Shown: positions 16,793 to 25,495 of the stretch, piece by piece
Layout of the letters: each line of letters starts with the position of its first letter
How positions within the stretch are numbered: position 1 is the stretch's first letter
DNA from: Streptomyces sp. NBC_01264
GTDB lineage: Bacteria; Actinomycetota; Actinomycetes; Streptomycetales; Streptomycetaceae
DNA: 64,000 nucleotides
NCBI RefSeq assembly: GCF_026340675.1
Contig: NZ_JAPEOX010000002.1
Location: forward strand, 806,001 to 870,000
Direction: 5' to 3'
The notes under the pieces: model-generated
What the model saw: the letters and a program-made list of their open reading frames with translations, nothing else
Database searches by the model: none
What the model was told of the DNA's origin: nothing
Position numbers and translations under genes: made by a program

Positions 16793-17194
16793 CTAGGCGG
16801 TGACCTCGGGGCGGGCGAGCTCGGCCATGACCGCCTCGCGCAGGAGCTCGTACTCCGTGCGCAGGCGGCGCAGTTCGCTGTCCGGCGGGCGCGGGACGAC
16901 GATCCCCTCGGTGACCTTCTCCTCCGGGGCGAACTGCTCGCGGGTGAGGTCGATCTCCATGCCGAGGCCGAGCCGGTTCCACCAGTGGTAGTCCACGCGC
17001 TCGCCGTCGACGAGGACCTCGCCCCGGATCAGCTCGCCGCCCAGCAGGTCGTTGAGGACGAGGGCTGTCACACCGCACTGGTCGCGGGCCGGGTTCTCCC
17101 TGGTCCATCGGTCGCGGTACTCGGGCGTGCACGTCATCGCGCTCCAACCGCCGCGGACGGCACGGTCGATGTCGGTCAGAAGCAAAGGTGTCAT
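16793..17194 (-). CDS. YunG-like protein
   Basis: 133 residues from ATG 17194. RENPARDQCGVTALVLNDLLGGELIRGEV, then DYHWWNRLGLGMEIDLTREQF, resembles the poorly studied YunG family. The spaced Cys (QCGVTAL) and His (YHWWNRL) recall a papain-like Cys/His pair, but catalysis has not been shown to my knowledge. C-terminal helix rich in Glu/Arg. It stands alone between the LysR gene and the GH8 promoter. Confidence 0.6.
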   Translation of the reverse strand: MTPLLLTDIDRAVRGGWSAMTCTPEYRDRWTRENPARDQCGVTALVLNDLLGGELIRGEVLVDGERVDYHWWNRLGLGMEIDLTREQFAPEEKVTEGIVVPRPPDSELRRLRTEYELLREAVMAELARPEVTA

Positions 17195-17277
17195 GCGGCC
17201 CATCCTCGCGGCCGGCACTGACAGGAGCCCGCCACGCCCGCCCCGGCACATCGCACTGATGGATCGCACCCAGGGTC

Positions 17278-17307
17278 TTGCGCGACACCCCGTTCCGTTC
17301 CTACTCT
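17278..17307 (+). promoter_or_regulatory. putative promoter of the GH8 gene
   Basis: TTGCGC (17278-17283) and TACTCT (17302-17307) are separated by 18 bases and fit a vegetative -35/-10 pair. The predicted start site falls inside the 35-bp palindrome that follows directly, about 94 bases before the ATG. Confidence 0.5.
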
Positions 17308-17310
17308 CTC

Positions 17311-17345
17311 GGCCAATGGTTAGGAATCATTCCTAACTATTGGCC
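17311..17345. promoter_or_regulatory. 35-bp palindromic operator of the GH8 gene
   Basis: The core GTTAGGAATCATTCCTAAC (17319-17337) is a perfect 19-base palindrome, and flanking GGCCAAT/ATTGGCC extend the symmetry to 17311 and 17345 with one G:T position. From memory, GTTAGGAAA/TTTCCTAAC-type sites precede chitosanase and other secreted hydrolase genes in streptomycetes under ROK-family (CsnR-like) control. The regulator of this site is not in the window. Confidence 0.75.
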
Positions 17346-17400
17346 GACCCCCGCATCGGCCGCTCCCCCCACTCGCGCAGCACTCACCCGAGGACGCACG

Positions 17401-19431
17401 ATGTCACGAGCACATCACCAACGCTCCGCGCACAGAGACCGTCGCCACCCCCACTGGTACCGCCCGCTGGCGGGCTTCGCCACCGTCGCCGCCCTGGCGG
17501 GCCTCACCGGGCTCGGCGTCCCGGCCGCCACGGCCGCCGGAACCGCACTGCCCACCTCCGCCACCGCCGCCGCGCCCGCAGCGGCCGCCGCGGTGCTGGT
17601 CTCGACCGGAAAGCCCACGACCGCTTCCTCGGTCGAGGGGAGCGGCTTCGAGGCGGGCAAGGCCGTGGACGCCAACGCCGCGACGCGCTGGGCGAGCGCG
17701 GAGGGCGTGGACCCGCAGTGGATCCGCATCGACCTCGGATCGGCGCACACCATCAGCCGGGTGAAGCTCAGCTGGGAGGCCGCGTACGGGAAGACGTACA
17801 AGATCCAGACCTCGAACGACGGGACGAGCTGGACCGACGTCTACTCCACCAGCACCGGGAACGGCGCGACGGACGACCTGACACTCACCGGGACCGGGCG
17901 CTACGTCCGCGTGCACGCCACCGCGCGGGGTACCGCGTACGGCTACTCCCTCTGGGAGTTCGAGGTCTACGGCTCCCCGGTCTCCGGCGGCTCCGACACC
18001 ACCGCGCCGAGCGCTCCGGGCAGCCTGCGCTCGACGGCCACCACCGCGAACAGCGTCTCGCTCGCCTGGAACGCCGCCACCGACAACGTGGGCGTCACCG
18101 GCTACGACGTGTACCGCGGCGCCACGTTCGTCGCGACGGCCACCGGGACCTCGTACACGGACACCGGCCTCACGGCCTCCACCAGCTACGGCTACACCGT
18201 CAAGGCGCGGGACGCGGCGGGCAACACCTCCGCGGCGAGCAACGCGCTCGGCGTCACCACCCAGCCGTCCGGCGGCTCCGGAGCGGCGGTTCCGTTCGGC
18301 AGCCACACCCGCCCCTACACCGCCGGGACGCTGAAGCCGACCGGCGCCCAGGGCACGCTCGACCAGAAGACCATCGACTACTACACCACCTGGAAGTCCG
18401 CGTTCGTCCGGCAGAACTGCGGCAACGGCTGGTACCAGGTCATATCGCCCGACGCCGACCACCCCTACGTGGCCGAGGCCCAGGGGTACGGCATGGTGAT
18501 CGCCGCGACGATGGCCGGCGCCGACCCGGACGCGAAGAAGATCTTCGACGGTCTGACCAAGTGGACGATCGACCACCCCTCTTCGGTCAACTCCGATCTG
18601 CTCGCCGCGGAACAGGACACCGCCTGCCGGAGCGTCAACGGCGGTGACGGGGCGACCGACGGCGACATGGACGTCGCGTACGGGCTGCTGCTCGCCGACA
18701 AGCAGTGGGGCAGCGCGGGCACGTACAACTACAAGGCGCTCGCGATCAAGCACATCAACGCGATCAAGAAGGACGAGCTCAACCCGTCCACCAACCTGCT
18801 CAAGCTGGGCGACTGGAGCAGTTCCGGCGACCAGTACTACTACATCACCCGCACCTCGGACTGGATGGTCGACCACTTCCGGGCCTTCCGGACGGCGACC
18901 GGCGACGCGGCCTGGGACACCGTCCGCACCGCGCACCAGAACCAGATCACCAACTTGCAGGCCTCCTACGCGCCGAACACCGGGCTCCTGCCCGACTTCG
19001 TCGTCAACACCAACACCACCCCCAAGCCCGCCCCCGGCCAGGTCCTCGAGGACCCGAACGACGGCGCCTACTGGTGGAACGCCTGCCGGACCCCGTGGCG
19101 CATCGCGGACGACGCGGTGACCAGCGGGGACGCCAAGTCCCTCGCGGCGGCACGGAAGGTCAACAGCTGGATCAAGGCCAAGACGGGCGGCGATCCCAAC
19201 AAGATCGCCATCGGCTACAAGCTCGACGGCACGCAGATCTCCTCCGGGAGCGAGGCGGCGTACTTCGCCCCGTTCGCGCTGGCGGCGATGACCGACCCGG
19301 GCAGCCAGGCCTGGCTGGACGCGCTGTGGAACAAGATGCTGGCCGCCCCGATCGACACCAGCAGCTACTTCTCGGCGAGCATTCAGCTCCAGGTCATGAT
19401 CACGGCCTCCGGCAACCACTGGGTGCCGTAG
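17401..19431 (+). CDS. secreted GH8 glycoside hydrolase with F5/8 C and FnIII domains
   Basis: 676 residues. Signal peptide (1 to about 46), an F5/8 type C (CBM32-like) carbohydrate-binding domain (about 65-192), a fibronectin type III module (about 200-288), then a GH8 catalytic domain (about 297-676). Catalytic acid candidate is Glu359 in VAEAQGYGM and the second-motif Asp lies in ATDGDMDVAYG (about 419-427). GH8 enzymes cut beta-1,4-glucan, beta-1,3-1,4-glucan or chitosan; the palindrome upstream favours chitosan. RBS is weak. Convergent with a phosphotransferase gene. Confidence 0.93.
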   Translation: MSRAHHQRSAHRDRRHPHWYRPLAGFATVAALAGLTGLGVPAATAAGTALPTSATAAAPAAAAAVLVSTGKPTTASSVEGSGFEAGKAVDANAATRWASAEGVDPQWIRIDLGSAHTISRVKLSWEAAYGKTYKIQTSNDGTSWTDVYSTSTGNGATDDLTLTGTGRYVRVHATARGTAYGYSLWEFEVYGSPVSGGSDTTAPSAPGSLRSTATTANSVSLAWNAATDNVGVTGYDVYRGATFVATATGTSYTDTGLTASTSYGYTVKARDAAGNTSAASNALGVTTQPSGGSGAAVPFGSHTRPYTAGTLKPTGAQGTLDQKTIDYYTTWKSAFVRQNCGNGWYQVISPDADHPYVAEAQGYGMVIAATMAGADPDAKKIFDGLTKWTIDHPSSVNSDLLAAEQDTACRSVNGGDGATDGDMDVAYGLLLADKQWGSAGTYNYKALAIKHINAIKKDELNPSTNLLKLGDWSSSGDQYYYITRTSDWMVDHFRAFRTATGDAAWDTVRTAHQNQITNLQASYAPNTGLLPDFVVNTNTTPKPAPGQVLEDPNDGAYWWNACRTPWRIADDAVTSGDAKSLAAARKVNSWIKAKTGGDPNKIAIGYKLDGTQISSGSEAAYFAPFALAAMTDPGSQAWLDALWNKMLAAPIDTSSYFSASIQLQVMITASGNHWVP

Positions 19432-19458
19432 CCCCCGGTCGGCACGCGATCGGCTCGC

Positions 19459-19490
19459 GGTACGGCCGTGCCTCCGGGCGCGGCCGTACC
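19459..19490. terminator. bidirectional hairpin between GH8 and phosphotransferase genes
   Basis: GGTACGGCCG (19459-19468) pairs perfectly with CGGCCGTACC (19481-19490), loop 12. It sits between two convergent genes and touches the stop codon of the minus-strand one. Confidence 0.65.
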
Positions 19491-20396
19491 CTACGCCGGG
19501 GCGGCGGCGAGGAGTTCGCCGATGACGTGGCGGGCGATGGCCGCCATGACGGGGTTCGTCTCCTGGTAGTAGTTCAGTTCCATCAGGGCGATCGACAGGG
19601 CCCAGCCGCGGGCGCGCGTCCACATCGCGTCGTCTGCGGCCAGGGCGGTCCGGAAGGCGGGGCGGGCCGACGCCGGGAGGGCGTACCAGGCCGGGATCAG
19701 ATCGACGGCCGGTTCGCCGAGTCCGGCGCAGCCGAAGTCGATGACGGCGGCGAGCCTTCCGTCCGCGAGGAGCAGGTTCCCCGGCTGCAGATCGGCGTGG
19801 ATCCAGACCGGCGGCCCGGACCAGGGATCGGCCCGCAGTGCCTCCTCCCACAGGGCGGTCACGGCCGCCGTGTCCAGGCCGGCGGCGGCGCTCGCGCCCA
19901 GTTCCGCGATCGCGGCACGGGTCTCGGCGTCCCGGCTCCGCAGCGTCTCGCTGCGGTAGGAGGACGGTGCGTCCGACCGATCGGCCCGGTGCAGCGCGGA
20001 GACGAACTCCGCCAGGTCCTTGGCCAGGAGCTCCGGCTCCGCGATCCGGCCGGGCACGGGGTTCTCTCCGGGGAACCAGCCGAAGACGGACCAGGACCAG
20101 GGATAGCCCTCGGCGGGCCGCCCCACGCCGAGGGGAGCGGGGATGGCGGCCGGCAGGTCCGGGGCGAGCCGCGGTAGCCAGCGGTGCTCCATGCCCACGT
20201 CGTCGGCCGCGCCCGGCGTACGGGGAAGGCGTACGACCAGCTCTTCGCCCAGCCGGTACATGGCGTTGGACGTGCCGGCGGAGTCGACGCGCACGACGGA
20301 CAGCCCCGCCCACTGCGGGAACTGACCTGCGATCAGCCTGCGCACGAGGTCGGTGTCGATGTCGGGTTCGTCGGCGTGCATTTTCCCGGCGGGCAT
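19491..20396 (-). CDS. APH-family phosphotransferase
   Basis: 301 residues, kinase fold of the aminoglycoside phosphotransferase / choline kinase group. Visible are the ATP-lobe strand SAGTSNAMYRLGEELVVRLPR, Brenner's motif HADLQPGN and the metal motif IDFGCAGLG. The ATG at 20396 is chosen because AGGAAGG lies five bases upstream. Members phosphorylate antibiotics, amino alcohols or sugars; nothing here identifies the substrate. Convergent with GH8, downstream of the GH31 gene but separated by a strong hairpin. Confidence 0.88.
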   Translation of the reverse strand: MPAGKMHADEPDIDTDLVRRLIAGQFPQWAGLSVVRVDSAGTSNAMYRLGEELVVRLPRTPGAADDVGMEHRWLPRLAPDLPAAIPAPLGVGRPAEGYPWSWSVFGWFPGENPVPGRIAEPELLAKDLAEFVSALHRADRSDAPSSYRSETLRSRDAETRAAIAELGASAAAGLDTAAVTALWEEALRADPWSGPPVWIHADLQPGNLLLADGRLAAVIDFGCAGLGEPAVDLIPAWYALPASARPAFRTALAADDAMWTRARGWALSIALMELNYYQETNPVMAAIARHVIGELLAAAPA

Positions 20397-20477
20397 GAGC
20401 ACCTTCCTGGAGGGTCCGAGGCCTGGAGGGTCCGAGGATCGCGACCCTCACGGTATCCGCCGCGCCCCGAAACCCCG

Positions 20478-20510
20478 GAGCCCGGCCCGGCTGGGTGCCG
20501 GGCCGGGCTC
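20478..20510. terminator. strong hairpin after the GH31 gene
   Basis: A perfect 13-base stem (20478-20490 with 20498-20510, including AGCCCGGCCCGG/CCGGGCCGGGCT) around a 7-base loop. It lies about 90 bases past the GH31 stop and before the phosphotransferase start on the same strand. Confidence 0.7.
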
Positions 20511-20570
20511 TGTGGGGGGTGTCGGGCGGTCCTCAACAAGCGGGGATCACGGGCGAGCCGCGAACCCCGC

Positions 20571-20602
20571 GGGTCACCGGGTCACCGGGTCACCGGGTCA
20601 CG
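20571..20602. repeat. (GGGTCACC)4 tandem repeat at a stop codon
   Basis: Four 8-base units; the last carries the GH31 stop. On the coding (minus) strand they read GGTGACCC, the same motif as the array at 10870-10910, again starting at the gene's stop and again placing TGA in all frames. Confidence 0.85.
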
Positions 20603-23600
20603 GAGTGAAGGTCCAGCGCTGGGCCGCGGTCGTGGCGCACGCGACCCGGGTCAGCTTGGTGCCGTTGGCCGTGGCGGAACCGGCCGGGGTCAGGCACTGC
20701 CCGGAGTTGCGCAGGCTGCCGTCCGGGCCGGTCTGCCAGCTCTGGCCGGAGCTGCCGTTGCAGGTCTGGATCGCGACGGCGCCGGCGGTGGCGGCGTCCA
20801 GGCAGACTCCGCCGAGGCCGGTGAGCCGGCCGTCGCCCTGCAGGGTCCAGCGCTGGTTGGGGCCCCCGTGGCAGCTGTAGAGGGTGGGCTGGGTGCCGGG
20901 GGTGGTGGCGCTGCCCGGGAGGTCCAGACAACTGGCCGACGCCCCGTTGACGAGGGTGGCGGCCGCGGGCAGCGGGGTCGGGCGGCCGGTGAGGGTGATC
21001 TCGGCCGCGCTGGTCCAGGGGCCGCGGCCGCCCGCCTCGGTCAGTGCCTTGAGGCGGAGGTAGCGGCCCGCCTTGGCGGACAGGGAGACCGACTTGAGGG
21101 CCGCCGTGTCGGCGAAGGTGCCGGTGGCGACCGGGGATCCCCAGTCGGTGGTGGTGTCCGAGACGTAGACCTCGTAGCCGCCGATCCGGCCGTTGACCCC
21201 GCCGTCCTGGCGGGGCAGGTAGCCGAGGCCGTCGGCCGTGTAGCGGGCTCCCAGGTCGATCTGGATCTCGTGCGGGAGCGGTGCGGGGGCGGAGCCGGAC
21301 CAGGCGGTGTGCCAGATGGTCCCGGTGTTCCCGTCGAAGGCGTTGCGGGCGGCGCCGTTCTCGCCGCCGGTCTCCTGACTGTCGGCGGAGACCAGGGTCC
21401 AGGCCGACTGCGGGACGGGGCTGGAGGTGACCGGGACGGGGTCGGCGGCCGGGACGGAGGTGCCGGCGGCGGAGACGCTGAACGCGGCCGACTTCGTACC
21501 CGTCTTGGTCCACAGGATGCCACCGCGGTCGGCGGCGTCGAAGAACCAGCCCGTCGCCGCGGCGGCGTAGGCGGCCTTGCTGGTCAGCCGGGTGAGGGCG
21601 GCGCCGTCCACGGTGAGGGCGGTGGGGGCGGTGGCCACGTGGAGGCTGAACTCGTAGCCGCGCGAGGCCGGTTTGCCGGTGTAGCTGCCGGCCGGGGCGG
21701 AGACGGACACGGTGACCGTGCCGGATCCGGAGGCCGGGGCGGTGACGTCGACCTGCTGGCGGGCGAAGGCGCCCGACTGGTAGGCGCGGGTGATGCCGTC
21801 GTCCTCGTAGAGGCTGAAGGAGCTGGCCCCGCGCGGGTGGATGTCGTAGGTGAGGGTGGAGACGGGCTTCTCCCCCGTGTAGTTCATCTGCGGCCACATC
21901 GGCACGATGGCGCCGCCCTTGACGAACAGGGGCAGGGTGTCGAGCGGCGCCTGGTAGCCGTTGAGCCAGCCCGGTCCGGCGTAGGTCTTGCCCGTCCAGT
22001 AGTCCGTCCAGGTGCCGGCCGGGAGGTAGATGCCGTCGCGCACGGAGGTGTCGGAGACGACGGGCGCGACGAGGAAGGAGTCCCCGGCCATGAACTGGCC
22101 GCTGGTCAGGTTGCCGCGCGCCACCGGGTCCTCGGGGTACTCCAGGACCATCGCGCGGGTGCTCGGGACGCCGGTCTCGTGCGCGGTGCGGCTCATCGTG
22201 TACAGGTACGGCATCAGCCGCATCTTCAGCTGGAGGTACTTGCGGTTGATCGAGAGGTACGGCTCCGCGAACCGCCAGGGCTGCTTGTCCTGGTAGCCGG
22301 CGGTCGGGCCGGTCGCGCCCCAGCCGGACATGGTCATGAAGGCCGGGGTGAAGGCCTTCCACTGGAGGTCGCGGGCGTACGTCTTGGGGCTGCCGGCGAA
22401 GATCCCGTCGACGTCTCCGGTGGCGTAGTTGAAGCCGGAGAGGCCGGCGCCGGTGACGGCGGGGACGTGCCAGCGCATGTCGTCCCAGGTGCCGTTGGTG
22501 TCACCGGTCCAGACGACCGCGTTGCGCTGGGTGCCGGCCCAGCCGTCGACGGTCCAGACGTAGCGGCGGGCGTCGGAGTTCTTCTCTATCCCGTCGACGG
22601 CCTGCTGCACACCGGAGAAGGCCGTCTTGTAACCGCCGCCGATCCAGGCGACGTCCGTCTTCACGCCCCGTGAACCGGCCATCCCCACCTCGTCGTTGAT
22701 GTTGCCGAGGCCGGTCGAGGTCCACAGTCCGGTCTGGAAGCCCTTGGCCTTCAGCGCGTCGACCGTGGACTTCAGGGGCGCGGTGTAGCCGCAGCCGTAG
22801 CCGTCGTTGGGCAGGAACCAGCCCGAGGGCATGTCGGCGGCGCGGGCGTCCGTGGCGTAGCCGACGACGTCCGGGGTGGTCTGGTGGCGGAGCCGGTTGT
22901 GGTCGCCCTGGTAGGCCGGGTTGGAGGCGTTGAAGCAGTCGGCGTTGCCGAGCTCGAAGCCCCACGCCGGGGCCATGAAGGGCTTGCCGCTGACGTCGGT
23001 GTAGGCGTCCAGGACGGTCTTGAGGGAGTCGCCGGTGAAGTACCAGGCGTCGAAGCGCTTCTCGTCGTGGGTGAGGGTGGTGGGCGCGTTGAAGCCGTAC
23101 GAGCCGGGGGCCCAGGTGTTGCGCATGACGCCGTAGTTGTTGGTGGACACGTAGAAGGGCGCGGGGCTGGCGTTGTTGTTCTCGCGCCACTTGTTGTCGA
23201 CCGCGATCGGGACGGTCTTGCCGCGCAGCGCCCATTCGCCCAGGCGCAGGCCCGTTCCGTAGAACTGCTCGTCCGCCGCGCGCGCCAGGTACTGGGTGGT
23301 CTGGCTGCTGGTCCAGGAGGTGGGCTGTGTCTCCTGCCAGACCAGGGTGGAGTTGTCGGCCCGGTAGGCGGAGAACTGCAGCGGGGTCTTGTTGACCCGG
23401 ATGGACAGGGAGCCGGTGGTGATCTTGTAGTACGTGCCCGCGTCGGTCCAGGCGGCGCTCACCGGGCCGAAGTCCGTGGTGGGGGCGAGGTCGGTGCCGG
23501 CCGGATCGTTGGTGAAGGCTCCGTCGGGCGAGAGCCAGAGCCGGAAGATGTCGGCGCGGGCGACGACCACCCTGGCCTTGGCCCCGCCGGAGGTTGCGAT

Positions 23601-23798
23601 GGTGAAGGTGTTGCCGGACTGGGTGATGCCGGTGGCGTTGCCCGCCGTCGCGGGGGCCGGCGCCGAGGCGGCCGCCGAAGCCGGCGAGGAGAGGGATCCG
23701 GCGGCGGCCAGACCGGTCGCGGCGAGGGCCGCGGCGAGCAGCGCGGCCATCGGGGCCCGTCGGCGCCGTGGGCTCCTGCGGATGCTGATGAGTCTCAT
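20598..23798 (-). CDS. secreted GH31 glycosidase with F5/8 C and ricin-B lectin domains
   Basis: 1066 residues from ATG 23798, preceded by AGGAGCC. Signal peptide with twin Arg-rich start (about 1-35, ending ASA), an N-terminal beta-sandwich, a (beta/alpha)8 GH31 barrel, a beta-rich C-terminal part, an F5/8 C/NPCBM-like module and a C-terminal ricin-B trefoil with three Q-x-W repeats (NQRW, GQSW, AQRW). Candidate catalytic aspartates are in TDVAWIGGGY and VWTGDTNGTWDDMRW. GH31 enzymes act on alpha-glucosides, xylosides or galactosides; the lectin modules suggest an insoluble or glycan substrate. Monocistronic. Confidence 0.92.
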   Translation of the reverse strand: MRLISIRRSPRRRRAPMAALLAAALAATGLAAAGSLSSPASAAASAPAPATAGNATGITQSGNTFTIATSGGAKARVVVARADIFRLWLSPDGAFTNDPAGTDLAPTTDFGPVSAAWTDAGTYYKITTGSLSIRVNKTPLQFSAYRADNSTLVWQETQPTSWTSSQTTQYLARAADEQFYGTGLRLGEWALRGKTVPIAVDNKWRENNNASPAPFYVSTNNYGVMRNTWAPGSYGFNAPTTLTHDEKRFDAWYFTGDSLKTVLDAYTDVSGKPFMAPAWGFELGNADCFNASNPAYQGDHNRLRHQTTPDVVGYATDARAADMPSGWFLPNDGYGCGYTAPLKSTVDALKAKGFQTGLWTSTGLGNINDEVGMAGSRGVKTDVAWIGGGYKTAFSGVQQAVDGIEKNSDARRYVWTVDGWAGTQRNAVVWTGDTNGTWDDMRWHVPAVTGAGLSGFNYATGDVDGIFAGSPKTYARDLQWKAFTPAFMTMSGWGATGPTAGYQDKQPWRFAEPYLSINRKYLQLKMRLMPYLYTMSRTAHETGVPSTRAMVLEYPEDPVARGNLTSGQFMAGDSFLVAPVVSDTSVRDGIYLPAGTWTDYWTGKTYAGPGWLNGYQAPLDTLPLFVKGGAIVPMWPQMNYTGEKPVSTLTYDIHPRGASSFSLYEDDGITRAYQSGAFARQQVDVTAPASGSGTVTVSVSAPAGSYTGKPASRGYEFSLHVATAPTALTVDGAALTRLTSKAAYAAAATGWFFDAADRGGILWTKTGTKSAAFSVSAAGTSVPAADPVPVTSSPVPQSAWTLVSADSQETGGENGAARNAFDGNTGTIWHTAWSGSAPAPLPHEIQIDLGARYTADGLGYLPRQDGGVNGRIGGYEVYVSDTTTDWGSPVATGTFADTAALKSVSLSAKAGRYLRLKALTEAGGRGPWTSAAEITLTGRPTPLPAAATLVNGASASCLDLPGSATTPGTQPTLYSCHGGPNQRWTLQGDGRLTGLGGVCLDAATAGAVAIQTCNGSSGQSWQTGPDGSLRNSGQCLTPAGSATANGTKLTRVACATTAAQRWTFTP

Positions 23799-24033
23799 GG
23801 GGCGGCTCCTCGTGCAGTCCGGACTACGGACACACCCTTTGGCATGCACCGGGCAACATAGCGCCCCGGAGGCCCCATTTGAAGGAAGTTGCTCGGAATG
23901 GCTGGTCAAAGAGCATCTTTACGCATACGGGCCACCGCTGGCCCTTCACTCGTATGGCCCACCCGCCCTGCGGGGACCTCCCCGCGCCGCGACCCTGAGA
24001 CGAACCACGGCTTTTCTGGAGGTCTCGGCGCTC
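23799..24033. other. divergent intergenic region, GH31 / ClC
   Basis: Holds the GH31 promoter on the minus strand (a TTGACC at the reverse of 23905-23910 is a possible -35) and the ClC leader on the plus strand. A bulged inverted repeat spans 23924-23956: CATACG pairs with CGTATG and the inner GGGCCA with TGGCCC around ccgc. GGAGGT at about 24018 is the ClC ribosome-binding site, somewhat distant from its ATG. No ORF. Confidence 0.5.
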
Positions 24034-25368
24034 ATGGAACAGGCGAAACCGCCCGCATCGCTCCGTCAGATCCTCCACGCCCCCGGGACCCTGTTGCTGC
24101 TCGTGCTCTCGGCGCTCATCGGCATCCCGGTCTCGCTGTTCGCCTTCGGCTTCGTCAGCCTGGAACACGAACTCCAGCACTGGGTGTGGCACACCGCGCC
24201 CGACCTGCTCGGCTACGACCGGCCCCCCTGGTGGTGGGGCCTGCCCACGCTCACCCTCGCCGGTCTCCTGGCGGCGCCGATCATCACGCGGATGGCCGGC
24301 GCCGGCGGCCACGTCCCCGCCTACGGCTTCGGCGGCCCGCCGACCATGCCCCGCGAGACCCCGAGCGTGATCCTGGCCGCGCTGGCCTGCCTGCCCCTCG
24401 GCGTGATGCTCGGACCCGAGGCACCCCTGATGGCGATGGGCAGCGGCCTCGCCCTGCTCAGCATGCGCGCCGCCAGGCGCGCCGCCGAGCCCGAGCTGGC
24501 CACGGTGCTCGGCATGGCCGGGTCCACCGCCGCCATCAGCACCATCTTCGGCAGCCCGCTGATCCCGGTGGTGATGGTGCTGGAGGGAGCCGCCCTCGTG
24601 GCCGGGGGCGCCCGCATCCTCGTCCTGATCCTGCCCGCCCTGGTCGCCAGCGGGGTCGGAGCCCTCGTCTTCACCGGCTTCGGGCACTGGACCGGCCTCG
24701 GCATCGGCGCGCTCACCCTGCCCCACGAACCCGCCGCCGGCCTGCCCGACGCCGGGGACTTCCTGTGGGGCATCCCCATAGCCGCCCTGATCAGCGTCCT
24801 CGTCGCCCTGGGCAAGTCCGCGGGCCTGCGCGTCCACGCCTGGACGGGTACTTCCGCCCGGCGCATCATCCTGTGCGCGGTGGCCGTCGGCGTCTGCGTC
24901 ACCCTGTACGCGGTGATCACCGGACGCTCCCCCGAGGAGGTGGCCCTGTCCGGGCAGAACACCGTCGGACAGCTGGCCGCCGAGCCCTCGTCCTGGGCGG
25001 TGGGCGCACTGGTGGCCCTCGCGGTCTTCAAACTCATCGGCTGGGGCATCGCCCTGGGCAGCCTCCGCGGTGGCCCCATCTTCCCGTCCATCATGATCGG
25101 GGCGGCGATCGGCATCGCCTTCGGCAGTCTTCCCGGCTTCGGCATGGCCCCCGCCCTGGCCGCCGGGGTCTGCGCCGCCGGAGTGGCCGGCACCCGGCTC
25201 CCGGTGACCGGCGTGGTCCTGGCCGCCGCCCTGCTGGGCAAGGAGGCACCCGACCTGATGCCGCTGCTGGTGATCTCGGCGGTCACCGCCCTGCTGGCCT
25301 CGGCCCTGATCGACCACCAGCGCCCCGCGGACCCGGCCCACCTCCGGCCGGCCCCGGCCGACGCCTAG
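24034..25368 (+). CDS. ClC family chloride channel / H+:Cl- antiporter
   Basis: 444 residues, about 10-12 membrane helices. The conserved ClC filters are seen as GPEAPL (about 127-132, with gating Glu129), IFGSPLIPVV in the middle and GGPIFPS near residue 350. The gating glutamate means anion passage can be proton-coupled. The protein is short at both ends and has no CBS domains. It is followed 127 bases later by an anchored esterase on the same strand. Confidence 0.92.
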   Translation: MEQAKPPASLRQILHAPGTLLLLVLSALIGIPVSLFAFGFVSLEHELQHWVWHTAPDLLGYDRPPWWWGLPTLTLAGLLAAPIITRMAGAGGHVPAYGFGGPPTMPRETPSVILAALACLPLGVMLGPEAPLMAMGSGLALLSMRAARRAAEPELATVLGMAGSTAAISTIFGSPLIPVVMVLEGAALVAGGARILVLILPALVASGVGALVFTGFGHWTGLGIGALTLPHEPAAGLPDAGDFLWGIPIAALISVLVALGKSAGLRVHAWTGTSARRIILCAVAVGVCVTLYAVITGRSPEEVALSGQNTVGQLAAEPSSWAVGALVALAVFKLIGWGIALGSLRGGPIFPSIMIGAAIGIAFGSLPGFGMAPALAAGVCAAGVAGTRLPVTGVVLAAALLGKEAPDLMPLLVISAVTALLASALIDHQRPADPAHLRPAPADA

Positions 25369-25495
25369 GTCGCCGGATGACCGAGCCTTTGCCCTTTTCA
25401 TAGGTTTTGGTGACGAACCCTTCCTTTCATCACGCGCTCTCACTGACCGGCAGCCGGAGCGGCCGCCCCCGCACAGGGCTCAGGAGTCACGCACG

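Noticed and set aside
19491..20396. Aminoglycoside resistance gene
   Set aside because: Only the general APH kinase motifs are present; the fold is common among unrelated kinases and nothing points to aminoglycosides.
17404..20451. Very long open frame opposite the GH8 gene
   Set aside because: It runs antisense to a gene with clear domains, its translation is Arg/Gly-rich without motifs, and such frames are expected opposite GC-rich genes.
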